From assembly GCA_003152595.1 (NCBI GenBank), contig PMAM01000060.1, positions 19,430 through 25,087 of the forward strand: a stretch of DNA of 5,658 bases, in the 5' to 3' direction. Each line of letters begins with the position of its first letter. Positions within the stretch are counted from its first letter, which is position 1. Under the pieces are notes generated by a model. It was not told where the DNA came from. It did not search any database and worked only from the letters and a program-made list of their open reading frames with translations. Below, one piece after another: positions 1 through 5,658 of the stretch. Both the position numbers and the translations under genes were made by a program. The stretch comes from Acidobacterium sp. Its GTDB lineage: Bacteria > Acidobacteriota > Terriglobia > Terriglobales > Acidobacteriaceae.

Positions 1-683
1 CGGTCATGGTACGTGGGAGGAAACAACGTCACCAGTTGGAACCACAAGCTTCCCGGATGCGCCACGGTCAGCACGAGGTGGTTCTCTTTGGAGGACTCGA
101 TGGCGCCGGTTTTCAGCGTGAAGGTGTACTGCTTCCAGTCGGTGCCGACGCCGGAGACCACGGTGCTCGCCAGCACCTTGCCCGTCTGGTTCGCGATCAG
201 ACTCGCGGTCACGGGTCCGACGTCTGACGAATCCTCTTTCGCGTAGAAGGAACCGCGATACGCCATGTTGGGATGCAGCGGTATGCCCCAAAAACCGCCG
301 TTCAGCATGCCCGCGGCGCCGGCGGCGCTGGCCTGGCTCACCTCCAGATGCATGCTGTAGGGCAGGGCCTCGCTGGGTCCGGTGGTCTTGTCGATTCCGA
401 TCTTCGCAGATGAATTGCCGTCCTGAACCAGAATCCAGTCGTTCACGCCGGACCAATCGGCGCGGAAGGTGTCGTTGCGGATCAGCTCCGCATACAGACC
501 GCCTTCATAGGAGTGGTTGATCTCTTCGGTCATGAGCCCATAGAGGGTCGGGCTCACTTTCGATGCCGTTTGGTCGGCGTGAATGGTCACGACCGCCGGG
601 GTACCGGACTGGGCGGACAGTCCGGGGGCGGTGAAAGCGAGGATCGCAAAAATTGGTAGGAATGCAAAACGTCCTGATCTCAT
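1..683 (-). CDS. Exported GH51 alpha-L-arabinofuranosidase, N-terminal part (3' end beyond left edge)
   Basis: Predicted to release alpha-L-arabinofuranosyl side chains from arabinoxylan or arabinan outside the cytoplasm. I read 227 codons from the ATG at 683, open to the left edge with no stop, so the C-terminal part is missing. Residues 1-24 look like a Sec signal peptide: Arg residues, a hydrophobic stretch FAFLPIFAILAF, then a likely cut at GLSA/QS. The segment YGLMTEEINHSYEGGLYAEL (about 48-67) is the N-terminal hallmark of GH51, followed by IRNDTF. Residues of roughly 75-220 look like the carbohydrate-binding (CBM4/9-like) beta-sandwich found in many secreted GH51 proteins. They end in LVTLFPPTYHD, which in the family leads into the catalytic barrel. 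The catalytic glutamates lie outside the window and cannot be checked. An AGGAGAG six bases upstream supports the start. It is the third gene of the GH3-GH39-GH51 run, 104 bases after GH39. Family call is firm; exact substrate is inferred. Confidence 0.9.
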   Translation of the reverse strand, partial: MRSGRFAFLPIFAILAFTAPGLSAQSGTPAVVTIHADQTASKVSPTLYGLMTEEINHSYEGGLYAELIRNDTFRADWSGVNDWILVQDGNSSAKIGIDKTTGPSEALPYSMHLEVSQASAAGAAGMLNGGFWGIPLHPNMAYRGSFYAKEDSSDVGPVTASLIANQTGKVLASTVVSGVGTDWKQYTFTLKTGAIESSKENHLVLTVAHPGSLWFQLVTLFPPTYHD

Positions 684-689
684 GAAAGG

Positions 690-696
690 CTCTCCT
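690..696 (-). promoter_or_regulatory. Ribosome binding site of the GH51 gene
   Basis: The minus strand reads AGGAGAG, six bases before the ATG at 683. It fixes the start of the arabinofuranosidase and gives a complete signal peptide. It lies in the 104-base gap after the GH39 stop. In that gap I see no hairpin followed by a T run and no convincing -35/-10 pair, so read-through from GH39 is the simplest view. Confidence 0.7.
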
Positions 697-787
697 GCGG
701 TCGACGACGACACCGAGAAAACGTATACCACAACGAACGCCGCTCGGGTCGTATTTTCCGAAAGCACCGCCGATTCTCAGTGGTGCC

Positions 788-2476
788 TCATCGGCTCGTC
801 GCACTGTTCCAGCTCACCCGCACCAGCGAAACGCTTTCCAGCGGCTGTTCCAGATGAATCTCCACCCTGCCGCCGTCGACGGTGACCCACTCTGGCGAAC
901 CGACCAGCTGCAGCTGACCCGCCAGCTTGAGTTGGGAGATCTGGTCCGCGATCGGTTCCTGCGGCGATCCCATCTGCTTCCACATCGTGAACGCGTTGCT
1001 GTGGGTGGCGTCGATGCGGAACTCCTCCACCAGCACGCGCCGCACCGTCGCTGGAATGCCCTGCGCCGTGAGGTGCACTGGCGTTGGCTCGCTCGCCACG
1101 TCGTCGTCTGCGTAGTTCCAGAGCATCACTGCGGCGGAATTCCCGGTTCGTGTCGCCATGGCATCAATCGCGGGACGAGCGCGGACACCATCCTGCACGA
1201 TGCTGTCAGCAGGAATGGCAGCGCTGCTGGTCGCCTTTACGCGGTTGCCTACCAGCAGACCCGCGGCGCGGAAGAAGTTCATTTCCGGCATGTCGATGCC
1301 GTGTGTTGCCAGCGCCCGTTGCCCGACAAAGATGGGCTGACCCTCGAATTCGAAAGCCCATGTCAGGAATCCCGCCAGCGTGACATGCTCCTGCGATGCC
1401 AACTCGGTCAGGCCCTGCATTTCTGCCGAGGTGTAGGCCGGATAGACGGAGCTGTTGCGGTACGCATCTTCCGGATGTTGCGCCGGTGAGCACGCTCCGC
1501 AGCCTTCAGGATCGGCCTCACTGAGAATGATTGGAAGATCGCGGAACTTCGCTGACGCACGCACGATCGCAAATCCCGTTTTCGCGTTTAGCAGCTCGTG
1601 GCCCAGGCCCATTTGCACATGTCCGTCGACCCAGTGCGGGCTGCCCTTCGCATGGAACGAAATGAAGTCCAGTGGAATCGTGCCGCCGGTGGCGCTGCTC
1701 CGATCCTGCGCGCAGTGCCGCAAAAATGCTTCGAGAAATGCCGCACTCCTGCTGCCCGGCGCAGGCCCCGTGGTTGCCGGACCTCCGACACGGGCGCCTG
1801 GGACGGCCAACCGCACGCCCGCCACCGCGTAGTCGTAGAGCTTCTGGTATCCCTCCTCGGTGCCGCGCCAGTAAAAGATGTCGGGCTCGTTCCAGACTTC
1901 CCAGTACCAGGTGGAAACCTCACGCATGCCGTAACGCTGCGCAAGGTGCGCGGCGACAGCATGGATCAGATCGCCCCATTTTTTGTAGTCGTTGGGTGGA
2001 TACGACCAGCCTTCGGTTTCGCCGGGCTTTGTCGGCCAGGGGATGTGGTACGGATCGGGGTGACTCGACAACACCTTCGGCATGAATCCGAGTTCGACGT
2101 AGGGTCGCACGTGCGCGCCGACCCATGCGTCGAAGATGCCATCGAGAAGGGTCCAGTCGTAGACAGGTTTCCCGGTGGCGTCCTCGCTGTAGACGTTGCT
2201 CGAACTCCACTTCAGCTCAGGTTTGCCGTCGCCGGAGGTCAGCAGAAAATGCGCGCGAACATACACTGGAGCCGGCGTGGCATCGTGGAGTTCCTGCAGA
2301 AGTGCCCGGCCTTTATCGGTGGTTGTGTAGTTCGACTCGTCATAGCCGAACCAGGCGTATACCGGCGCAAATGCCCCCTGGCTCTTCTGCAGATCCACGT
2401 TGACGATGACGGGCGACTGTCCGGGCGCGAAGGCGGCCGCCCCCATCAGACAAGCTGCGACGACCAGCCCACGCAT
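788..2476 (-). CDS. Secreted GH39 glycoside hydrolase, probable beta-xylosidase
   Basis: A 562-residue protein predicted to release xylose from the non-reducing ends of xylo-oligosaccharides by a retaining mechanism. Residues 1-20 look like a signal peptide (hydrophobic LVVAACLMGAAAF, cut near PGQ/SP). The Cys at residue 9 is too near the N-terminus for a convincing lipobox. Residues of about 25-400 fit the GH39 (beta/alpha)8 barrel. The acid/base is most likely Glu197 in WNEPD, and the nucleophile Glu320 in IILSEAD. The barrel also shows YVELGFMP (about 126-133) and FISFHAKG (about 271-278), both typical of GH39 xylosidases. Residues of about 410-562 form the usual C-terminal beta-sandwich. 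A segment with paired cysteines (GCGACS, Cys326 and Cys329) directly follows the nucleophile. The gene starts 15 bases after the GH3 stop and so is almost certainly co-transcribed with it. Other GH39 specificities, such as alpha-L-iduronidase, seem unlikely in this context. Confidence 0.9.
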   Translation of the reverse strand: MRGLVVAACLMGAAAFAPGQSPVIVNVDLQKSQGAFAPVYAWFGYDESNYTTTDKGRALLQELHDATPAPVYVRAHFLLTSGDGKPELKWSSSNVYSEDATGKPVYDWTLLDGIFDAWVGAHVRPYVELGFMPKVLSSHPDPYHIPWPTKPGETEGWSYPPNDYKKWGDLIHAVAAHLAQRYGMREVSTWYWEVWNEPDIFYWRGTEEGYQKLYDYAVAGVRLAVPGARVGGPATTGPAPGSRSAAFLEAFLRHCAQDRSSATGGTIPLDFISFHAKGSPHWVDGHVQMGLGHELLNAKTGFAIVRASAKFRDLPIILSEADPEGCGACSPAQHPEDAYRNSSVYPAYTSAEMQGLTELASQEHVTLAGFLTWAFEFEGQPIFVGQRALATHGIDMPEMNFFRAAGLLVGNRVKATSSAAIPADSIVQDGVRARPAIDAMATRTGNSAAVMLWNYADDDVASEPTPVHLTAQGIPATVRRVLVEEFRIDATHSNAFTMWKQMGSPQEPIADQISQLKLAGQLQLVGSPEWVTVDGGRVEIHLEQPLESVSLVRVSWNSATSR

Positions 2477-2477
2477 G

Positions 2478-2493
2478 TCCTTAATGACTCCTC
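2478..2493 (-). promoter_or_regulatory. Ribosome binding region of GH39, overlapping the GH3 stop
   Basis: On the minus strand GAGGAG (2493-2488) lies 11 bases before the GH39 ATG and overlaps the TGA of GH3 (2494-2492). A second AAGGA (2482-2478) ends only one base before the ATG, which is too close to be the main site. The overlap of stop and Shine-Dalgarno suggests translational coupling between the two enzymes. This is an inference from spacing only. Confidence 0.55.
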
Positions 2494-5161
2494 ACTCCGG
2501 CAGCATCAGCTGTCCCTTGATCGTGAAGTGCCCGGTCACGGCCGGGGCACCGGTGTCCGGCTGGCCGCCGCCGATGGTGATCGTGTAAGGCCCTTCCGCG
2601 ATAATCGGATCGCCATCCTCGGTGACCATGCTGAGATCGCGGCGCTCCAGGGTGAAGTCCACCTTCTGGCTCGCGCCCGCCTCCAGATGCACGCGCTGGA
2701 ATCCGCGCAAGGCGCGGATCGGCGCACCGGCGACATTGGGGAATTGCAGATACAGCTCGACAACCTCATCGCCGGCCACGGTCCCGCTATTTGTAACCGT
2801 GACCGATGCATGAACAGGATCGCCCGCGTTCACGTCTTCCGTGGGGACTTCCAGACCTCCGTAGCTGAACTTCGTGTAACTGAGGCCATATCCAAACGGG
2901 TACAGTGGTTCGCCTTTGAAATAGCGGTACGTCCGGTTCGCCATCGAGTAGTCTTCGAAATTCGGCAGCTGATCGACGCCGGTATAGAACGTTACGGGCA
3001 GCCGTCCCGCCGGATTGTTTTTCCCGCTCAGCGTTTCGGCGATCGCCGCACCGCCTTCTTCACCCGAATACCACGCCTCGAGAATGGCGTTGGCGTGTGT
3101 TTTGGCCCAGTTCACGCTGAGCGCGCTACCGTTGATCAATACGACGATCAACGGCTTGCCGCTGGCACCCACGGTCTCAATGAGGTTCTCCTCCGGTTGA
3201 GGCAAATCGAGGCTCGTCCGGTCACCGCCGAGGAATCCCGGCTCATTCACCGGCATTTCCTCGCCTTCCAGCTCGCTCGTGATTCCTACGACTGCAATGG
3301 TGACATCCGCCTCCTTCGCGGCGGCAATGGCCTCAGGAGAGGGAGCCGGGTTATGCCGCGCCCACAGCAACTGTGCCTTCGGCTCACCCGCGGGGCTCAG
3401 CTTCGAATAGGTAATCGTGATCGGCACTTTTACGCCGCGCTCCAGATGGACGCGGCTCATTTTCGCGTTCCTGCCCCCCATGCTGAAGACCTGGGCAATT
3501 TGTTTTCCATCAACCGACATGCGCCCGAAGCCATCGGCCGTCATGCCCAGCAGGTAGTCTCCGGTGTCGGGCGCGGTCAGGAAGCCGGACCACTCTACTG
3601 AAATGCCCGCCTTGCCTTTCGCTTCGTCGGGAAGATTGCTCGCCGTCAGGTCGATGTTTGGCTCGATGCGGCTCGTCAATGGCTTCGGTTTGGCCCGGGG
3701 ACTCAGATCCATGCCCTCAATCGATCCATATTCCGCCTTCAATCCGGGTTTGCCATCCGGGGTGGTCAGCAGCTTGTCGGGCACCGGGCCGCCATCGTTA
3801 CGCAGGAACTGCGTCCCGGGGACAAATTGTATTTTCGCGTTTGGAAACTCCGCCTTCAGCCCATCCAGTACTGTCACGGAATGCGTCGGCATCCCGGAAT
3901 AATTGCCCATGAGCACGCGATTTTGGTCGGCCAGCGGCCCGACCACAGCAATCTTCGTGATCGATGACTTCAGCGGCAGCACGCCGTCGTTTTTCAGCAG
4001 CACCATGGCCTCGTTGGCCAGCTTCCGCGCCAGGGCGCGGTGTTCCGCACTGTCTAACTCTTTCTCGTCGATCTTCGTGTACGGCACCATATCCGGCGGG
4101 TCGAACATCCCGAGTTTCATTCGCGCCGTGAACAGCCGCACCAGTGCTGTGTCCAGCGCGCTCTGGCTTAGATACCCGTGCTGCACCGCTTCGATATACG
4201 GCTTGTAGTCGTGGTCGTCATGCACCTTCGCAAAGAAGTCGGCGCATTCGTTGTCCATGCCGCGCGTGAGCGAGATTCCCGACGCCTGCGCCTGAGTGGG
4301 CCGGTAATGATGGCCGTTGTAGATATCGATCACCGCGCCGCAATCGGAGACGACGTACCCCTGAAATCCCCAGTGTTTCCGCAGTTGATCCTCGAGCAGG
4401 AACTGGCTGGCGCATGCCGGCTGTCCTTTGATCGCGTTGTAAGCACACATCACGGAATCGGCTTTGCCCTCCGTAACGGCCGCGCGAAACGCCGGCAGAA
4501 ACGTGTCCATCTCGTCGTGTTTGCTGACGTCCACATCCGCCATGTGCCGCGTCGGTTCCGGACCGCTGTGCACCGCAAAGTGTTTCGGTGTCGCGATCAC
4601 GCGGTAATACTTTGGATCGTCGCCCTGCATACCGGTCACGAAGGCCACGCCCATGAGCCCGGTGAGGTAAGGATCCTCGCCGTAGGTCTCCTGACCGCGC
4701 CCCCAGCGGGGATCGCGAAAGATGTTCAGGTTCGGCGCCCAGAAATCGAGCCCCTCCATGATGTTGCTGTGGCCGGCGCGCTCCGCCTCCACATGCTTGA
4801 TGCGCCCCTCGATGCCGATGTCGATGGCCATCTCGTGAATGCGCGGCGCATCGAAGGTCGCCCCGAGCCCGATCGGCTCAGGAAACTCTGTGGTCCCGTT
4901 TACGGCTACGCCGTGCAGCGCCTCGCTCCACCAGTCGTACGCGGGCACGTGCAGTCGCGGGATCGCGCGCGCCTGATTGACGAGCTGCGACGCCTTCTCC
5001 TCGAGCGTCATGCGGCTGACCAGATCCCTGGCCCGCTCCTCGGGCGAGAGGTTCGGATTCATGTACGGCAGTGTGGACACATCCTGCGCTCCCGCTTTGG
5101 CCACCAACATCCCCATGCAGATCGCAAACGCTGCCCAGATGCGGACTCCGGATTTCGGCAT
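2492..5161 (-). CDS. Secreted GH3 glycoside hydrolase with PA14 insert, beta-xylosidase/beta-glucosidase type
   Basis: An 889-residue exported enzyme predicted to hydrolyse xylo- or gluco-oligosaccharides. The xylosidase-like subgroup is favoured by WWSEALHGVA (about 77-86) and GRGQETYGEDPYLTG (about 154-168). I chose the ATG at 5161 because AAGGGG lies four bases upstream and a signal peptide follows at once (IWAAFAICMGMLVAKAGA, cut near residue 25). An in-frame ATG at 5242 would add 27 charged residues that bury this signal. Residues of about 40-345 are the GH3 N-terminal barrel, with KHF at 193-195 and probable nucleophile Asp273 in VVSDCGA. Residues of about 385-765 are the GH3 C-terminal domain, interrupted at about 473-603 by a PA14 domain (VEWSGFL, DTGDYLLGMTADG, LLWAR). 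The acid/base is probably Glu632 or Glu634 in SELEGEEM. Residues of about 770-865 form the fibronectin-III-like domain (VTVTNSGTVAGDEVVELYL). It is the first gene of the operon. Whether xylose or glucose is preferred cannot be read from sequence alone. Confidence 0.92.
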   Translation of the reverse strand: MPKSGVRIWAAFAICMGMLVAKAGAQDVSTLPYMNPNLSPEERARDLVSRMTLEEKASQLVNQARAIPRLHVPAYDWWSEALHGVAVNGTTEFPEPIGLGATFDAPRIHEMAIDIGIEGRIKHVEAERAGHSNIMEGLDFWAPNLNIFRDPRWGRGQETYGEDPYLTGLMGVAFVTGMQGDDPKYYRVIATPKHFAVHSGPEPTRHMADVDVSKHDEMDTFLPAFRAAVTEGKADSVMCAYNAIKGQPACASQFLLEDQLRKHWGFQGYVVSDCGAVIDIYNGHHYRPTQAQASGISLTRGMDNECADFFAKVHDDHDYKPYIEAVQHGYLSQSALDTALVRLFTARMKLGMFDPPDMVPYTKIDEKELDSAEHRALARKLANEAMVLLKNDGVLPLKSSITKIAVVGPLADQNRVLMGNYSGMPTHSVTVLDGLKAEFPNAKIQFVPGTQFLRNDGGPVPDKLLTTPDGKPGLKAEYGSIEGMDLSPRAKPKPLTSRIEPNIDLTASNLPDEAKGKAGISVEWSGFLTAPDTGDYLLGMTADGFGRMSVDGKQIAQVFSMGGRNAKMSRVHLERGVKVPITITYSKLSPAGEPKAQLLWARHNPAPSPEAIAAAKEADVTIAVVGITSELEGEEMPVNEPGFLGGDRTSLDLPQPEENLIETVGASGKPLIVVLINGSALSVNWAKTHANAILEAWYSGEEGGAAIAETLSGKNNPAGRLPVTFYTGVDQLPNFEDYSMANRTYRYFKGEPLYPFGYGLSYTKFSYGGLEVPTEDVNAGDPVHASVTVTNSGTVAGDEVVELYLQFPNVAGAPIRALRGFQRVHLEAGASQKVDFTLERRDLSMVTEDGDPIIAEGPYTITIGGGQPDTGAPAVTGHFTIKGQLMLPE

Positions 5162-5165
5162 AATT

Positions 5166-5171
5166 CCCCTT
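5166..5171 (-). promoter_or_regulatory. Ribosome binding site deciding the GH3 start
   Basis: The minus strand reads AAGGGG, four bases before the ATG at 5161. No comparable purine stretch is placed before the in-frame ATG at 5242. Together with the signal peptide that begins at 5161, this decides for the shorter protein. Confidence 0.65.
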
Positions 5172-5186
5172 GTGATGAATGCAGAT

Positions 5187-5203
5187 TGATCGCCGCCTGA
5201 TCG
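5187..5203. repeat. Direct repeat TGATCG x2, 11-base period
   Basis: TGATCG occurs at 5187-5192 and again at 5198-5203, separated by CCGCC. The 11-base period is about one helical turn, which would place both copies on the same face of DNA. It lies 26-42 bases upstream of the GH3 start codon, probably in the leader. It could be a regulator site or chance; six-base repeats are weak evidence. Confidence 0.35.
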
Positions 5204-5223
5204 ATTCGCTGCAGAAATTCGCT
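5204..5223. repeat. Direct repeat ATTCGCT x2, 13-base period
   Basis: ATTCGCT is present at 5204-5210 and at 5217-5223, immediately after the TGATCG pair. The spacer GCAGAA includes part of a TGCAGAAA word that recurs at 5273-5280. The exact 7-base match is seen directly. A regulatory role is only an inference from its place upstream of the GH3 gene. Confidence 0.35.
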
Positions 5224-5244
5224 TGCGACGGCGACACACCACCC

Positions 5245-5270
5245 TAAATACCCTGGGCGCGCGGGGTCAA
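5245..5270 (-). promoter_or_regulatory. Weak sigma-70-like promoter candidate for the GH3 operon
   Basis: On the minus strand TTGACC (5270-5265) is a good -35 match and TATTTA (5250-5245) a fair -10 match, but the spacer is only 14 bases against the usual 16-18. If used, transcription would start near 5238 and give a leader of roughly 75 bases containing the short direct repeats. The short spacer makes this tentative. Confidence 0.25.
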
Positions 5271-5274
5271 TTTG

Positions 5275-5290
5275 CAGAAAACGCTTTTTG
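5275..5290. promoter_or_regulatory. LacI-type operator-like palindrome
   Basis: CAGAAAACGCTTTTTG is an imperfect palindrome centred on CG at 5282-5283. Six of its eight base pairs are symmetric, with the pattern CA-n-AAA-n-CG-n-TTT-n-TG. A central CG flanked by A-rich and T-rich arms is the general form of LacI/GalR-family operators, which often control sugar-use genes. It sits four bases upstream of the candidate -35 of the GH3 operon, between the two divergent genes. No regulator gene lies in the window, so the assignment is an inference. Confidence 0.35.
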
Positions 5291-5398
5291 GGCCTCCACA
5301 GCGCGCAAAAGCAGGCAGGCTGCGGCGATTTCTGCTCGCCGCCGGAACTCAGCGCAGCGTAATTCCTCTATGCTGGAAACGCATTCCCGGCATGTCCC

Positions 5399-5658
5399 AT
5401 GCGTCGTCCGTCAGCCCAGGAAGTATCCGGAAGCCAGCGCAGTTTCTGGCGTACCGCACCGCTCGCCAGCGCGGTGCTTCTTCTTTTCACGGCTACTGTC
5501 TGGACTGTGCGAACAACGACCTCGTCCGCGCAGAGCGCTGCGCCGCTCGATTATCCCCGGCTGGTTGACATCACCGCGTCGACGGGAATCCATTTCGATC
5601 ATCACTCCAGTCCGGAACAAAAATTCATCGTCGAGTCGATGAGCGGCGGCGTGGCTCT
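5399..5658 (+). CDS. Exported CRTAC1 / FG-GAP / ASPIC-UnbV type protein, N-terminal part (3' end beyond right edge)
   Basis: The frame from the ATG at 5399 is open to the right edge, giving 86 full codons. It is the only ATG in this frame after the TAA at 5360. Residues of about 1-46 fit a Sec signal peptide with a long basic N-region (MRRPSAQEV, then SFWRTA), a hydrophobic core ASAVLLLFTATVWTV, and a likely cut near SSAQ/S. The mature start, LVDITASTGIHFDHHSSPEQ followed by ESMSGGVAL, matches the opening of CRTAC1-family proteins, which continue with a conserved DYDNDG calcium-binding repeat, FG-GAP/VCBS beta-propeller blades and often a C-terminal ASPIC/UnbV domain. Those parts lie outside the window. 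The biochemical function of bacterial members is not established. No clear Shine-Dalgarno precedes the ATG, so the start is less sure than the frame. It is divergent from the hemicellulase operon and may share its control region. Confidence 0.75.
   Translation, partial: MRRPSAQEVSGSQRSFWRTAPLASAVLLLFTATVWTVRTTTSSAQSAAPLDYPRLVDITASTGIHFDHHSSPEQKFIVESMSGGVA

Larger units (their letters stand above)
5162..5398. promoter_or_regulatory. Divergent intergenic region between the GH3 operon and the CRTAC1-type gene
   Basis: These 237 bases separate two divergent genes and must carry the promoter of the GH3 operon and probably that of the plus-strand gene. The half nearest GH3 (about 5181-5290) is rich in short repeats and in a palindrome, listed separately. 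The half nearest the plus-strand gene (5291-5398) shows a short GC hairpin (GCAG, five bases, CTGC, around 5310-5323). I see no convincing sigma-70 promoter there. I see no RNA gene and no conserved riboswitch. Confidence 0.6.

Noticed and set aside
4..456. Open frame of 150 codons on the minus strand
   Set aside because: It is in a different frame from the GH51 gene that covers the same bases, and its translation is low-complexity Arg/Gly/His-rich.
684..787. Possible terminator or new promoter between GH39 and GH51
   Set aside because: Only weak stems (CACC with GGTG over a 13-base loop) and no T run are seen. TATACG resembles a -10 but has no -35 at a usable distance.
2450..2452. Lipobox in the GH39 N-terminus (VAAC, Cys at residue 9)
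   Set aside because: The cysteine comes too early to leave room for a hydrophobic core before it; a standard Sec signal cut near residue 20 fits better.
1598..3601. Long open frame of 667 codons on the plus strand
   Set aside because: It lies antisense across the GH39-GH3 junction, both of which have clear family motifs and catalytic residues. Its translation is rich in Arg, His and Pro with no recognisable domain, as expected for a shadow frame in high-GC DNA.
4178..5200. Open frame of 340 codons on the plus strand
   Set aside because: It is fully antisense to the GH3 N-terminal barrel. Composition is Arg/His/Val-rich with no signal, domain or ribosome site, so it is a shadow.
5162..5242. 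Longer GH3 start at the ATG at 5242
   Set aside because: It would put 27 charged residues before the signal peptide and lacks a placed Shine-Dalgarno, whereas the ATG at 5161 has AAGGGG four bases upstream.
5399..5420. Twin-arginine signal in the plus-strand protein (MRRPS)
   Set aside because: The arginine pair is at the very start and lacks the following F-L-K pattern of Tat signals; the hydrophobic core is about 20 residues away.
5223..5642. Plus-strand frames through the divergent region (also 5272-5568)
   Set aside because: Their translations are Arg/Ser-rich and match nothing. The frame starting at 5399 gives a signal peptide and a CRTAC1-type mature start, so the others are out of frame.

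Overview
The window most likely comes from a high-GC, Gram-negative polysaccharide degrader, and Acidobacteriota (Terriglobia-like) is my best guess. This rests on recognising the protein families and their combination: secreted GH3 with a PA14 insert, GH39, exported GH51, and a CRTAC1/UnbV-type protein. No phylogenetic marker is present, so the assignment is an inference.

Layout. Almost everything lies on the minus strand and reads right to left as one probable operon. First comes a secreted family 3 glycoside hydrolase (5161 to 2492, beta-xylosidase-like, with a PA14 insert and a C-terminal fibronectin-III-like domain). After 15 bases comes a secreted family 39 glycoside hydrolase (2476 to 788, beta-xylosidase-like). 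After another 104 bases comes the N-terminal 227 residues of an exported family 51 alpha-L-arabinofuranosidase, which runs off the left edge (683 to beyond 1). On the plus strand, a divergent gene starts at 5399 and runs off the right edge. Its 86 visible residues are a signal peptide and the start of a CRTAC1 / FG-GAP / ASPIC-UnbV type protein. The 237-base divergent intergenic region (5162-5398) holds several short repeats, a LacI-type operator-like palindrome and a weak promoter candidate.

How the genes fit together. The GH51 enzyme would remove arabinose side chains from arabinoxylan or arabinan, and the GH3 and GH39 enzymes would trim xylose from xylo-oligosaccharides. All three carry apparent Sec signal peptides, so the work would be done outside the cytoplasm. 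No transporter, regulator or pentose catabolic gene lies in the window. The role of the CRTAC1-type neighbour is unknown.

Overall this is a coherent hemicellulose-degradation locus made of known families. I found no evidence for a wholly new system. The most useful leads are the structured divergent intergenic region, the pairing with a CRTAC1-type protein, and the paired-cysteine insert beside the GH39 nucleophile.
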